Below, one piece after another: positions 25,175 through 34,638 of a stretch of DNA of 64,000 bases (its first letter is position 1; each line of letters starts with the position of its first letter). Where the stretch lies: positions 248,001-312,000 of the forward strand of contig NZ_CP099401.1 in the NCBI RefSeq assembly GCF_024721175.1. The letters run 5' to 3'. The notes beneath the pieces are model-generated. The model was given only the letters and a program-made list of their open reading frames with translations. It made no database searches and was not told where the DNA came from. Source of the stretch: Rhizobium sp. Pop5 (GTDB lineage: Bacteria; Pseudomonadota; Alphaproteobacteria; Rhizobiales; Rhizobiaceae). Made by a program: the position numbers and the translations under genes.

Positions 25175-25957
25175 CTAGGACATGATCAGGCCGCCATCGA
25201 CATTGATGGTCTGGCCGGTGATGTAGGCAGCATCGTCGCTGGCAAGGAAAGTCACGAGGCCGGCAACATCTTCGCCCGATCCTGCGCGCTTCATCGGGAT
25301 GCCCTCGACCCATTCCTTCATAAGTTCTCCGGGGCCGAAATTGCCGAGCAGCTTGCCCCATGCCTGGTCGTTGTAGGCCCACATGTCGGTTTCGATGATG
25401 CCGGGGCAGAAGGCGTTGACGGTGATGCCATCGGTCGCAACTTCTTTGGCAAGGCTCTGTGTGATGCCGACGACGCCCATCTTGGAGGCAGCATAATGCG
25501 GCGTATAGATGAAGCCGTCGCGCGCCTGACCGGAGGCGGTGTTGATGATCCGGCCGCCGCGGCCATGTTTGCGCATGCGGGCGATCGCTTCCTGGGCGCA
25601 GAGGAACACGCCCTTGGTGTTGACGGCCATGACCTTGTCCCACTCGCCCTCGGTCATGTCCTCGATGCGGGCAATGGTGATGACGCCGGCATTCTGGATG
25701 GAGATATCAACGTCGCCGAAGGCCTGTTCGGCTGCATCGTAAAGAGCCTTGACGCTTGCCTTGTCGGTGACGTCGCCTACGAAGGAGATCGCCTCTCCGC
25801 CATCGGCCTTGATCTGCTCGGCAACGGCATGCACGCTCTCCTCGTTGGCGGAGACCACGAGATGGGCACCCTCGCGCGCAAAACGTTTGGCAATCGCCGC
25901 ACCGATGCCACGGCTTGCGCCGGTAATGACGACGGTCTTGTTTTCGAAGCGTTGCAT
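25175..25957 (-). CDS. Short-chain dehydrogenase/reductase (polyol/sugar type)
   Basis: 260 aa NAD(P)-dependent oxidoreductase. The cofactor motif TGASRGIGAA is at about 12-21, NAG at 89-91, and the catalytic Tyr-Lys is in YTPHYAASKMG with an upstream Ser-bearing INTASGQARDG. It ends with a typical ITGQTINVDGG. AAGGAAAAGAGA precedes ATG 25957. It is the last gene of the leftward ABC/TPI operon, 62 bases after tpi. It probably oxidises a polyol or reduces a ketose in the pathway. Confidence 0.88.
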   Translation of the reverse strand: MQRFENKTVVITGASRGIGAAIAKRFAREGAHLVVSANEESVHAVAEQIKADGGEAISFVGDVTDKASVKALYDAAEQAFGDVDISIQNAGVITIARIEDMTEGEWDKVMAVNTKGVFLCAQEAIARMRKHGRGGRIINTASGQARDGFIYTPHYAASKMGVVGITQSLAKEVATDGITVNAFCPGIIETDMWAYNDQAWGKLLGNFGPGELMKEWVEGIPMKRAGSGEDVAGLVTFLASDDAAYITGQTINVDGGLIMS

Positions 25958-26019
25958 TCTCTTTTCCTTTCAGGGGTGCCGATCTGCAAACCGACGACAC
26001 TTGCCTCATCACGCAGACT

Positions 26020-26757
26020 TCAAAAGGCTGCAGAAATAATCCCGGCAAATTCCGATGCCTTCAGCGAAGCGCCACCAACCAGCGCTCCGTCCACATTGCG
26101 AAGCCCGAATATGGCCGCGGCATTGGATGCCTTGACCGAGCCGCCATAGAGGATCTTGACGGAATGGCCGTCATCGCCCAGCCACTCTTCGAGCATATGC
26201 CGGATTGCAGCATGGACCTCCTCGATCTGTTTGTTGGTTGGCACCAATCCTGTTCCTATCGCCCATACGGGCTCATAGGCGATGATGAGATTTGCGCCTG
26301 TCGCTCCCTCGGGGATGGATTCTGCCAGTTGCTCGCCAACCACCTCGATCGCCCGTCCTTCATCACGCTCATGTCGCGTTTCACCGACACAGACGATCGC
26401 GATCAGGCCCGCCCGATGAGCGGCAACCGCCTTCGCGTGGACGATTTCATCATCTTCACCATAAGACACGCGGCGCTCGGAATGTCCGAGGATCACATAA
26501 CGCGCGCCGATATCGGCAAGCATTTCGGCAGAGACGTCGCCGGTATGGGCGCCTGACTGCTGCGCGTGACAATCCTGTGCGCCGATGACCAGGTTCGAAT
26601 CCTTGGCCCGCTCCACTGCCCGGTCGATCAGCGTGAAGGGCGGGCAGACGACGATGTCGCACGTCGCCTCGCCCGTTAATCCCCTCAGCGCCTCGATCTC
26701 AGCTTGGGAGGAGATGAGACCGTTCATTTTCCAGTTGCCTGCAATCAGCTTGCGCAT
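26020..26757 (-). CDS. tpi: Triose-phosphate isomerase
   Basis: 245 aa TIM-barrel enzyme interconverting dihydroxyacetone phosphate and glyceraldehyde 3-phosphate. The catalytic residues are visible: Lys in AGNWKMN (residues 6-12), His in LGHSERR, Glu in AYEPVWAIGTG, and the phosphate loop YGGSV. It is a second, pathway-specific copy by context, not beside gap/pgk/eno. It lies four bases after the SDR gene at 26762, inside the catabolic operon. ATG 26757 is used; the open frame before it overlaps the SDR gene. Confidence 0.93.
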   Translation of the reverse strand: MRKLIAGNWKMNGLISSQAEIEALRGLTGEATCDIVVCPPFTLIDRAVERAKDSNLVIGAQDCHAQQSGAHTGDVSAEMLADIGARYVILGHSERRVSYGEDDEIVHAKAVAAHRAGLIAIVCVGETRHERDEGRAIEVVGEQLAESIPEGATGANLIIAYEPVWAIGTGLVPTNKQIEEVHAAIRHMLEEWLGDDGHSVKILYGGSVKASNAAAIFGLRNVDGALVGGASLKASEFAGIISAAF

Positions 26758-26761
26758 GAGA

Positions 26762-27550
26762 TCACCAGCAGCAGAAGCCGCCATCGACGAGCAGATCGAC
26801 GCCCGTCACGAAGCTTGCGGCGTTCGAAAGCAGGAAGACGGCCGGACCAACCATCTCGTCGACACCGGCCATGCGCTGCATCGGTGTTTGCTCTTCGAAG
26901 AGCTTGGTCTGATGCACCATCTCCGGCCGGGTATTCATCGGCGTTGCGGTATAGCCCGGCGAGATCGTATTGACGCGGATGCCGCGCCCGACCCACTCCA
27001 TTGCCAGCGACTTGGACATATGGATCACACCCGCCTTGGAGGCGTTGTAATGCGCCTGGCTTAGACCCCGATTGACGATGACGCCGGACATGGAGGCGAT
27101 GTTGACAATGGAGCCGCGGCCGTTTTTCAGCATGGCGCGCGCTTCGGCCTGGCAGGACAAGAAGACGCCCTTCAGGTTGATGTCCATCAGCGTCTGGTAC
27201 TGGTCCTCTTCCATTTCCTCGGCGGGATTGGCGTTGGCAATGCCGGCCGCATTGACGGCAAGTGAGAGAGCGCCGAGATCGGCTTCTGTCCGGGCGATGG
27301 CTTCGGCAAGCGATGATTTGCTGGTGACATCTGCAGCGATTTCGATCGAGCGGCGGCCGGCAGCCCGGATATGGCCGGCTGTGGTGGCAAGGCCGTCATC
27401 GGTGCGGCGATCGAGAAGAGCCACGTCGGCACCGCACTGGGCAAGACCGATGGCGATCCTCTGCCCGATGCCGCTGCCGGCGCCCGTCACGATGGCGACC
27501 TGGCCGCCGAGATCAAATAGCTTCGGTGCGTTCAGAGAGATGTCGGACAC
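26762..27550 (-). CDS. Short-chain dehydrogenase/reductase
   Basis: 262 aa. The cofactor motif is VTGAGSGIGQRIA, followed by NAAGIAN, and the catalytic stretch is IVNIASMSGVIVNRG then AHYNASKAGV (Tyr-Lys). The C-terminus is VTGVDLLVDGG. GTG 27550 is chosen because AGGAAG lies five bases upstream; the longer frame overlaps the ATPase gene. It is only about 30% similar by eye to the SDR at 25175, so the two likely act on different substrates or steps. Confidence 0.87.
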   Translation of the reverse strand: MSDISLNAPKLFDLGGQVAIVTGAGSGIGQRIAIGLAQCGADVALLDRRTDDGLATTAGHIRAAGRRSIEIAADVTSKSSLAEAIARTEADLGALSLAVNAAGIANANPAEEMEEDQYQTLMDINLKGVFLSCQAEARAMLKNGRGSIVNIASMSGVIVNRGLSQAHYNASKAGVIHMSKSLAMEWVGRGIRVNTISPGYTATPMNTRPEMVHQTKLFEEQTPMQRMAGVDEMVGPAVFLLSNAASFVTGVDLLVDGGFCCW

Positions 27551-27572
27551 CGCTCTTCCTTTCTGTCTTTTC

Positions 27573-29051
27573 CTAGATTGTCGCCAATTCCATGACCGAG
27601 ACGTCATTCGCCTCGTCACGCTTGAGAATGCCTGCCTGTTTGCCCTGCGCCAGCACGAGAATGCGGTTCGATACGCCGAGAACCTCCTCGAGATCGGAGC
27701 TCACGACGATGACCGCGACGCCCTGTTTGGCGAGGTTGACGATGATGTCGTAGATGCCGGCGCGGGCACCGACATCGATGCCGCGCGTTGGCTCGTCCAG
27801 CACCACGACCTTGGGATCGCGCATCAGCCATTTGGCGATGACGACCTTTTGCTGGTTGCCGCCCGAGAGATCGGAAGCAAGCTGTTCCGCACGACCCTTG
27901 ACGCCGAATTTCACCACCGCCTTTTCGGCGAAACCACGCTTCACGCGCGAGGTGAGCCAGCGCCCGCCAAGCTTGTCGAGATTGGCGTAGATGATGTTTT
28001 CACTGATCTTGTGTGCAACGACGAGCCCCTGGTCCTTGCGATCTTCCGGAACCATCACGATGCCGTTGGCGATCGCATCCGCAGGGCTGCGCAGCTTCAG
28101 CGCCTCACCTTCCAGCCGGATAGAGCCGGCGCTGATTGGATCGGCACCGGAAATCGCCCGCACGAGTTCAGTCCGGCCAGCACCGACGAGGCCGGCAATG
28201 CCGAGGATCTCGCCGGCATGAACGTCGAAACTCACATCCCGGAAGGAATCGTCCGGCGACGTCAGGCCGGATACCTCAAGCACAGGTCTTCCGGTCGGCT
28301 CGGGAAGGGTCGGAAACATCCGATCAAGCGAGCGGCCGACCATGCTTTCGACGATCGTTCGCACCGGCGTCGAGCTATCGGCAAATTCATGGACACGCTC
28401 TCCGTCGCGAAGCACGACGATGCGGTCGGTGATCTGCTTGATCTCCTCCATCCGGTGGGAGATGTAGATGATGCCCACGCCCTCGGAGCGAAGTTTGCGG
28501 ACCTGCTCAAACAAGGCTTCCGTCTCTGCCCCGCCAAGGGCTGCCGTCGGCTCGTCGAGGATCAGGAGTTTCGCATTGAGCGCCAGCGCCTTGGCGATCT
28601 CGATGAGCTGTTGGTTGGCTGTTGAAAGACCAGCGACCTTTCGGGTCGCGGAAATGTGCAGGTTCAGCCGTGCGAGCTGTTCCTGGGCTCGGCGGACCAT
28701 CTGGGTACGGTCCACGACGCCATTCTTCATCGGCCATCGACCGATGAAGACATTTTCAGCGATGGAAAGATGCGGCAGGAGCTCTAGTTCCTGATGGATC
28801 AGCACGACACCCTTGTCGATCGCTTCGCGCGGAGCGGCTGGGGCATAAGGCTGCCCCAGCCATGTCATCGTGCCCTCGGATGGTGTGCGTGATCCGGCAA
28901 TGATACCCGATAGCGTCGACTTGCCGGCGCCGTTTTCGCCCAGAAGCGCCACCACTTCGCCGGGATAGACGTCCAGGTCCACATTTTTCAGAACCTGGAG
29001 CGGTCCATAGCGCTTGGATATGCCCCTCAGGGAAAGAACCGGCTCGGTCAC
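27573..29051 (-). CDS. Sugar ABC transporter ATP-binding protein (CUT2)
   Basis: 492 aa double-NBD ATPase. Walker A GENGAGKS is at 38-45, the signature-like LSTANQQLIEIAKAL and LLILDEPTAALG follow, and the second half has LSGGNQQKVVIAKWL and VVVLDEPTRGIDVG. GTG start with AGGAGGTG five bases upstream. It lies between the binding protein (27-base gap) and the SDR gene (22-base gap), so importer and enzymes are co-transcribed. Confidence 0.92.
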   Translation of the reverse strand: MTEPVLSLRGISKRYGPLQVLKNVDLDVYPGEVVALLGENGAGKSTLSGIIAGSRTPSEGTMTWLGQPYAPAAPREAIDKGVVLIHQELELLPHLSIAENVFIGRWPMKNGVVDRTQMVRRAQEQLARLNLHISATRKVAGLSTANQQLIEIAKALALNAKLLILDEPTAALGGAETEALFEQVRKLRSEGVGIIYISHRMEEIKQITDRIVVLRDGERVHEFADSSTPVRTIVESMVGRSLDRMFPTLPEPTGRPVLEVSGLTSPDDSFRDVSFDVHAGEILGIAGLVGAGRTELVRAISGADPISAGSIRLEGEALKLRSPADAIANGIVMVPEDRKDQGLVVAHKISENIIYANLDKLGGRWLTSRVKRGFAEKAVVKFGVKGRAEQLASDLSGGNQQKVVIAKWLMRDPKVVVLDEPTRGIDVGARAGIYDIIVNLAKQGVAVIVVSSDLEEVLGVSNRILVLAQGKQAGILKRDEANDVSVMELATI

Positions 29052-29078
29052 TGCACACCTCCTAACGATTTCGGCTGA

Positions 29079-30008
29079 TTACGGATGGTTGGCGATGAAG
29101 CCTGCCACGTTTTCCTTGGTCGTCAGGGTCGCATCGAGAAGCTGGACCGGCGGAACCTTTTCACCGGCGACGAGCTTTATGGCGTTTTCAACGGCGTCGC
29201 GGCCCATCTTCTGCGTCTGCTGCGTCGCCGTCACCGCGAAGACACCCTTGCTAAGGGCTTCGAGCGCCGCGGTATCACCGTCAAAGCCGCCGACGATGAT
29301 CTTCTGCGAGGGATTGGCGATTTTGATTGCCTGCGCAGCGCCAAGTGCAAGGCCGTCGGCCTGAGCGAAGACGATCGACACGTCGGGATTTGCCTGCAGC
29401 ATGTTCTGCATGATCTGGAAACCTTCATCCTGGCTCCAGATGTTCGAGTACTGCTCCGCAACGACCTTCACGTCGGGATTTGCCTTAAGGGACTCACCGC
29501 AGCCTTTGGACCGATCGACTTCCGGCGTCGTACCCTTCTGGCCGTGAATGATCACCATTTTGCCCTTGCCGCCGGCCTGCTTCAGAAGGTAGTCGCAAAC
29601 CGCCTTGGCGGAGGCTACGGAGTCCGTCGCCAGAAAGGTATCGCCCGGAGCACCTTCGGCATTGCGATCGACGTTCACGACCGGAATGCCGGCGTTCTTG
29701 GCAAGCTTGACCGGCACGGTGGCCGCGGCAGCGCCCGCTGGGATGTAGATCAGGGCATCAATCTTCTGAGTCAGAAGGTCCTGGATCTGGTTGACCTGGG
29801 TCGGGCCGTCGCCCTTGGCGTCAACCGTGACGACCTCGATGCCACGCTTCTTGGCTTCAGCTTCGACCGACTGCTTGATCTGGTTGAAGAAGTTCGCCTG
29901 CAGGTTGGCGACGGCAAGGCCGAGTTTCTTGACTTCGGCTGCGTGAACGGACCCGAGGCTAAGGCCAAGCAGGGCGGCGGACGCGAGCAGAGTGCGCGCA
30001 AATTTCAT
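29079..30008 (-). CDS. Sugar ABC transporter periplasmic binding protein
   Basis: 309 aa, type I binding protein fold, secreted: signal peptide with cleavage about VHA-AE (residue 23). The mature protein begins VKKLGLAVANLQANFF and has the typical VVTVDAKGDG, PVVNVDRNAEG and IVGGFDGD segments that line a sugar pocket. ATG 30008 has GGAGGAACTGAC upstream; the open frame continues 80 codons before it only by chance. The permease gene lies upstream, an unusual order (permease, binding protein, ATPase). Confidence 0.92.
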   Translation of the reverse strand: MKFARTLLASAALLGLSLGSVHAAEVKKLGLAVANLQANFFNQIKQSVEAEAKKRGIEVVTVDAKGDGPTQVNQIQDLLTQKIDALIYIPAGAAAATVPVKLAKNAGIPVVNVDRNAEGAPGDTFLATDSVASAKAVCDYLLKQAGGKGKMVIIHGQKGTTPEVDRSKGCGESLKANPDVKVVAEQYSNIWSQDEGFQIMQNMLQANPDVSIVFAQADGLALGAAQAIKIANPSQKIIVGGFDGDTAALEALSKGVFAVTATQQTQKMGRDAVENAIKLVAGEKVPPVQLLDATLTTKENVAGFIANHP

Positions 30009-30098
30009 GTCAGTTCCTCCGTTGTTAGTAAACCCTCGGGTATCCTCCCCTTCGGGCAATCGCTCCGCTCCAAACCTTTCGGAGAGGAATTTCTTGCA

Positions 30099-30117
30099 GC
30101 CCGCACCATCTGCGGGC
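30099..30117 (-). other. Intercistronic hairpin
   Basis: GCCCGCA/TGCGGGC 7-bp stem with a five-base loop in the 115-base gap between permease and binding-protein genes. There is no T tract. It could protect or process the mRNA so that the binding protein is made in excess. Confidence 0.35.
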
Positions 30118-30123
30118 CGAACA

Positions 30124-31107
30124 TCAGGCAGCCCGCCGCTTCCGGATCGTTTCCGCACCGACTGCGAGAACGATGACGACGCCAATGATGACCTGCTGCA
30201 GGAAGGGCGAAACGTTGAGCAGGTTGAGGCCGTTGCGTAGCACGCCAATGATCAGGACGCCGATCAGCGTGCCACCGATACCGCCGGCGCCTCCCGACAG
30301 CGAGGTTCCGCCGATGACGACGGCTGCAATCGTGTCGAGCTCGTAGCCGAAACCGCTCGACGGCTGGGCGGAGTCAAGGCGGGCGGCAAGCACGATGCCG
30401 GCAAGACCCGCCAGAAGCGCGCTGACGACATAGACGAGAACGGTCACCAGCTGAACGTTGATGCCGGCAAGGCGCGCCACTTCGGAATTGCCGCCGACCG
30501 CATAGAGCATGCGACCTTCAGCGCGAAAGTGAAGAAAGACCCAGGCGGCGGCCGCGACAGCGAGCATTAGGAAGACGGTTGCGGTCAGAACGCCGAAATG
30601 ACGATCGATCGCCAGCATCATGAACCAATCTGGGAATCCCACGATCTGCTGGCCGTCGGTGATCATATTCGCCACGCCGCGTGCTGCCGACATCATAGCA
30701 AGCGTCGCGATAAAGGCGGGCACCCTGAACCAGGTGACCATGATGCCGACGATCAGGCCACTGATCATTGAGGCAATGAGCGCCAGCACGATCCCGACGG
30801 CGAGCGGCAGACCAGCGACATTCGCCGTCCAGCCCATCACCATCATCGCGAGAGCCAGGACCGAACCAACCGAAAGGTCGATGCCTCCGATCAGGATCAC
30901 GAACGTCATGCCCACCGCCATGATCCCGAGCACGGTGATCTGGTCGAGAATGTTCAGACCATTGCGGACGGAGAGAAATGCATCAGCGCTGAAGGTCAGG
31001 AACAGGCAGAGCAAAAGCAATCCGACAAGCGGACCGGTTGCTCCCGTGAGCTTGCTGACCCACGTACCGGACGGACGGCTCTGTTCATTCACGTCGATCG
31101 CCACCAT
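30124..31107 (-). CDS. Sugar ABC transporter permease (CUT2)
   Basis: 327 aa inner-membrane permease with the family motif LIGGIDLSVGSVLALAMMV near residue 72 and late GGTSLSGGAGGIGGT. GGGAGGAACG precedes ATG 31107. It is the first gene of the leftward operon, divergent from the transketolase operon across a 212-base regulatory region. Confidence 0.92.
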   Translation of the reverse strand: MVAIDVNEQSRPSGTWVSKLTGATGPLVGLLLLCLFLTFSADAFLSVRNGLNILDQITVLGIMAVGMTFVILIGGIDLSVGSVLALAMMVMGWTANVAGLPLAVGIVLALIASMISGLIVGIMVTWFRVPAFIATLAMMSAARGVANMITDGQQIVGFPDWFMMLAIDRHFGVLTATVFLMLAVAAAAWVFLHFRAEGRMLYAVGGNSEVARLAGINVQLVTVLVYVVSALLAGLAGIVLAARLDSAQPSSGFGYELDTIAAVVIGGTSLSGGAGGIGGTLIGVLIIGVLRNGLNLLNVSPFLQQVIIGVVIVLAVGAETIRKRRAA

Positions 31108-31154
31108 CGTTCCTCCCTGGGATTAAGGCCGGCGGCCAATATTTCTTCAGAGTA

Positions 31155-31306
31155 GAATATTTATTCACTTCTGCTGGAAAATTCATTAACAACTTGCTTA
31201 GATGCTGTCAACCGGGTTTCCGGGTTACATGTGAGGCGCAATGATCAATAAGGGGGTTGACTAAGCTCATCGTTATGCAAAAATATAACCATATGAATAT
31301 TTATGC
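31155..31306. promoter_or_regulatory. Divergent control region with repeated GAATATTTAT sites
   Basis: The gap between the two catabolic operons holds GAATA-TT-TATTC at 31155-31166 (perfect arms) and GAATATTTATGC at 31295-31306, sharing ten identical bases 140 bp apart. Each copy is close to one of the two start codons. They are candidate operators for the SorC-type regulator encoded at 34639; spacing would allow looping. Confidence 0.5.
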
Positions 31307-31319
31307 ACAAGAGGAAACG

Positions 31320-32129
31320 ATGGAGCCTTCCGAACTTGAACGTGTTGCTCGCCAGATACGTCTGCGCGACCTTCAGGCCGTGTACGAGGCAGGAGCTGGC
31401 CATATTGGTGGCGAGATGTCGGTGATCGATCTCCTCACCGCGTTATACTTCCGTGTGCTGCGTATCTGGCCCGATCAGCCCAGACATCCCGATCGCGACA
31501 GGTTCGTGCTGTCGAAGGGGCATACGGCCTGCGCGCTTTATGTCGCGCTCGCCAAGCGCGGCTTCATTCCGGAAGAGGAAATCTCGACCTTCCTGAAGCC
31601 GCATTCCCGACTGAACGGCCACCCCAACTGTAACAAGGTGCCGGGCGTCGAAACCAACACCGGGCCTTTGGGACACGGGCTGCCTGTCGCCGTCGGCATG
31701 GCCATGGCGGCGAAACTCTCGGGCGCTAAATACCACACCTATGTCATTACCGGTGACGGAGAGATGCAGGAAGGCTCGAACTGGGAAGCCATCATGGCGG
31801 CATACCAGTTCCGCCTGAACAACCTGACGCTGGTCATCGACCACAACAGGTTCCAGCAGGGCGCTTCGCTCTCGGACACCAACGATCTCGCGCCGCTTCG
31901 TCCCAAGCTCGAGGCCTTCGGCTGGGAGGTCAGCGAAATCAACGGCAATGACATGCATGCGATCGTGCCGGCTCTCGAGCATCGCTCCGACCGCCCCCAT
32001 TGCATCGTCGCGCACACCAACAAGGGCCATGGCATCTCGTTCATGCAGGATCGTGTCGATTGGCATCACAAGGTTCCGAGCAAAGAACAGTATGAAACCG
32101 CATTGGCAGAACTGTCGGAGGCACTCTAA
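31320..32129 (+). CDS. Transketolase-like N-terminal subunit
   Basis: 269 aa, the TPP-binding half of a split transketolase. Motifs are GHIGGEMSVIDLLTALYF near residue 28, NTGPLGHGLPVAVGMA, and the TPP motif GDGEMQEGSNWEA ending in LVIDHN. ATG 31320 follows GAGGAAACG; the 21 codons before it in the open frame span the operator and are rejected. Its stop overlaps the next start (TAATG). The pair resembles the AptA/AptB apulose-4-phosphate transketolase in arrangement; the true donor sugar is not proved. Confidence 0.9.
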   Translation: MEPSELERVARQIRLRDLQAVYEAGAGHIGGEMSVIDLLTALYFRVLRIWPDQPRHPDRDRFVLSKGHTACALYVALAKRGFIPEEEISTFLKPHSRLNGHPNCNKVPGVETNTGPLGHGLPVAVGMAMAAKLSGAKYHTYVITGDGEMQEGSNWEAIMAAYQFRLNNLTLVIDHNRFQQGASLSDTNDLAPLRPKLEAFGWEVSEINGNDMHAIVPALEHRSDRPHCIVAHTNKGHGISFMQDRVDWHHKVPSKEQYETALAELSEAL

Positions 32130-33085
32130 TGAACGCGCCCGTAAATCCACCGAAGCTCTATGACTGCCGCGATGCCTTTGCCGCGACGCTCGAGCGGCTG
32201 GCCGCCGAGAATGAAACCATCGTTGCCGTCTGCAACGACTCGGTCGGCTCCTCCAAGCTCGGCGGTTTCAAGTCGAAATTTCCTGATCGCCTCGTCAATG
32301 TCGGCATTGCCGAACAAAACATGGTCGGCGTCGGCGCCGGTCTCGCCAATGGCGGACGCCTGCCCTATGTCTGCGGTGCTTCGCCGTTCCTGACCGGCCG
32401 ATCGCTCGAGCAGATCAAGGCCGACATTTCCTACTCGAACGCCAACGTCAAACTCGTCGGTATTTCCTCGGGGATGGCTTATGGCGAACTGGGCCCGACC
32501 CACCATTCAATCGAGGATTTCGCCTGGACGCGCGTGCTGCCGAATCTGCCCGTCATCGCCCCCTGTGACCGGATCGAGACTGCCGCCGCCGTCGAGTGGG
32601 CCGCAAGCTACAATGGTCCCTGCTTCCTGCGCCTCTCGCGCGTCGGCGTCCCGGATCTGCTGCCCGAAGGTCACAAGTTCGAAGTCGGCAAGGCGAACCT
32701 GTTGCGCGAAGGCTTAGATGTCACGCTGATTGCCAACGGCACGCTGACCCACCGCATGATGAAGGCGGCCGAAATCCTGGCCGGGCGTGGCATCAAGGCG
32801 CGCGTGCTCAACATGGCGAACGTGCGCCCGATCGACGAGGCCGCCATCATTGCTGCAGCCAACGAGACTGGCGCGATCGTGACGGCGGAAGAACATTCGA
32901 TCTTCGGCGGCCTCGGTTCCGCCGTCGCCGAAGTGGTGGTCGACAACGCGCCCGTGCCGATGAAGCGTCTTGGCGTTCCTGGCATCTACGCGCCAACGGG
33001 TTCGGCCGAATTTCTCCTCGACGAATTCGGCATGGCGCCGGCGGCGATCGCCGATGCGGCCCAAGCGCTGATCAAGCGCAAATAA
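32129..33085 (+). CDS. Transketolase-like C-terminal subunit
   Basis: 318 aa, Pyr and C-terminal domains of the split transketolase. The catalytic Glu lies in NVGIAEQNMVGVGAG, followed by TVLP-like FAWTRVLPNLPVIAP and the C-terminal LIANGTLTHRMMKAAEIL. It is translationally coupled to the N-terminal subunit. Both subunits form the active enzyme, which moves a two-carbon unit from a ketose phosphate to an aldose phosphate such as glyceraldehyde 3-phosphate. Confidence 0.9.
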   Translation: MNAPVNPPKLYDCRDAFAATLERLAAENETIVAVCNDSVGSSKLGGFKSKFPDRLVNVGIAEQNMVGVGAGLANGGRLPYVCGASPFLTGRSLEQIKADISYSNANVKLVGISSGMAYGELGPTHHSIEDFAWTRVLPNLPVIAPCDRIETAAAVEWAASYNGPCFLRLSRVGVPDLLPEGHKFEVGKANLLREGLDVTLIANGTLTHRMMKAAEILAGRGIKARVLNMANVRPIDEAAIIAAANETGAIVTAEEHSIFGGLGSAVAEVVVDNAPVPMKRLGVPGIYAPTGSAEFLLDEFGMAPAAIADAAQALIKRK

Positions 33086-33150
33086 TCTGATAGCAGGTTT
33101 ATTGCGCCGGGGTGCGCATCCGCCCCGGCCGTTCATTTGAGGAGCAGATG

Positions 33151-34617
33151 ATGCGGGCTATTCTGGCGATTGACCAGGGCACCACCAATTCGAAGGCAGT
33201 TCTGGTTTCCGAAACAGGAGAGGTGCTTGCCAGAGGCTCGGCTGGCGTCGGCATCTCCTATCCGCAATCGGGCTGGGTGGAGCAGGATCCCCGCCGCATT
33301 TTTGCCTCCGTTTGCGAAGCGATCGAGACCTGCCTGAACAAAGCTTCCGAGGTCACTGTCGAGGCGGTAGGGGTGTCCAACCAGCGCGAATCTGTCACGG
33401 TCTGGGATGCTGAGACCGGCGAAGCACTGGGTCCGGTACTGAGCTGGCAGTGCCGCCGCACCGCGCCGGATTGCGAGCGCCTGATCGCCGAAGGTCATCT
33501 CGACCGCGTGGAAGCGCTGACGGGCCTTCCCCTCGACCCGATGTTTCCCGGATCGAAATTCCGCTGGCTGCTCGATCGCGTGCCGGCCGGGCGCCGGGTT
33601 CATCTCGGCACAATCGACAGTTGGCTGATCCATTGCCTGACGGGTGGCGGCCGTCACGTCTGCGATGCCTCCAATGCCGCCCGCAGCCAGTTGCTCGACC
33701 TCAATGGGCAGGTCTGGAGCGAGGAACTCGGCCAGATTTTTGGCGTCGATATCGCCATGTTGCCCGAAGTGCTCGACAGCTCTGCCGATTTCGGTACGAC
33801 GCGCGGACTTCCCGGCATTGCCGATGGCACACCGATCCGCTCCGCCATCGGCGACAGCCATGCGGCGCTCTTCGGTCATGGCGCCTTCAAGCCCGGCGAC
33901 GGCAAGGTGACGTTCGGAACCGGCTCCTCCGTCATGACGACGTTGCCGCGCTTCATCGCGCCGCAAAACGGCATAACCACAACGGTCGCCTGGCGGATCG
34001 CCGGCGTGCCGACCTTCGCCTTCGAAGGCAACATTCTCGTTTCGGCCGCAAGCCTTCCGTGGATGGCCGGCATTCTGGGCCTTCCCGATGTGGCCGCCCT
34101 TGTCGACCTTGCTGCGACGGCCGAGCCGGGCGGACCGGGATTTGTGCCGGCCTTCGTCGGCCTCGGCGCCCCCTACTGGAACTCCGACGCCCGCGCCCTC
34201 TTCGCTCAGATTAACTTTTCCACTACCCGCGCCCAGATGGCCCGCTCGGTGACGGATTCGATTGCCTGCCAGGTGCACGACGTGATCGCCGCCATGCGCG
34301 CCCAGAGCGGCGGCAAACTCGGCGCTCTCTATGTCGACGGCGGTCCCAGCCAGAACCGTTTCCTGATGCAATGCGTGTCGAACCTGATCGAGCATGCCGT
34401 CATCCAGTGCGAGGCGCCGGAGGCTTCCGCTCTCGGTGCCGCCTATCTCGCCGGGCTTTCGCTCGGCCTGTGGAAGGATCTCGACGCGATCGAGACGCTG
34501 CCGAGAAACACCGAAGTGATCCGCCCCGAAGAGATCGATCGCATCGGCCTTCTCAATACATGGAATGATGCACTGGCCCGCTCGACGTCGCGACCGACAG
34601 CGGTTAAATGTGAATAA
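33151..34617 (+). CDS. FGGY-family carbohydrate kinase
   Basis: 488 aa ATP-dependent sugar kinase. The phosphate-1 motif is LAIDQGTTNSKAVLV at the N-terminus, then WVEQDPRRIF and GVSNQRES as in glycerol/xylulose kinases. The catalytic Asp is in SAIGDSHAALFGHG, and the C-terminal signature is LYVDGGPSQNRFLMQ. ATG 33151 has GAGGAG six bases upstream; ATG 33148 is an alternative. The kinase probably phosphorylates the ketose that the neighbouring transketolase then splits. Confidence 0.9.
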   Translation: MRAILAIDQGTTNSKAVLVSETGEVLARGSAGVGISYPQSGWVEQDPRRIFASVCEAIETCLNKASEVTVEAVGVSNQRESVTVWDAETGEALGPVLSWQCRRTAPDCERLIAEGHLDRVEALTGLPLDPMFPGSKFRWLLDRVPAGRRVHLGTIDSWLIHCLTGGGRHVCDASNAARSQLLDLNGQVWSEELGQIFGVDIAMLPEVLDSSADFGTTRGLPGIADGTPIRSAIGDSHAALFGHGAFKPGDGKVTFGTGSSVMTTLPRFIAPQNGITTTVAWRIAGVPTFAFEGNILVSAASLPWMAGILGLPDVAALVDLAATAEPGGPGFVPAFVGLGAPYWNSDARALFAQINFSTTRAQMARSVTDSIACQVHDVIAAMRAQSGGKLGALYVDGGPSQNRFLMQCVSNLIEHAVIQCEAPEASALGAAYLAGLSLGLWKDLDAIETLPRNTEVIRPEEIDRIGLLNTWNDALARSTSRPTAVKCE

Positions 34618-34638
34618 AAATTCAAGCCGGTATCGCCC

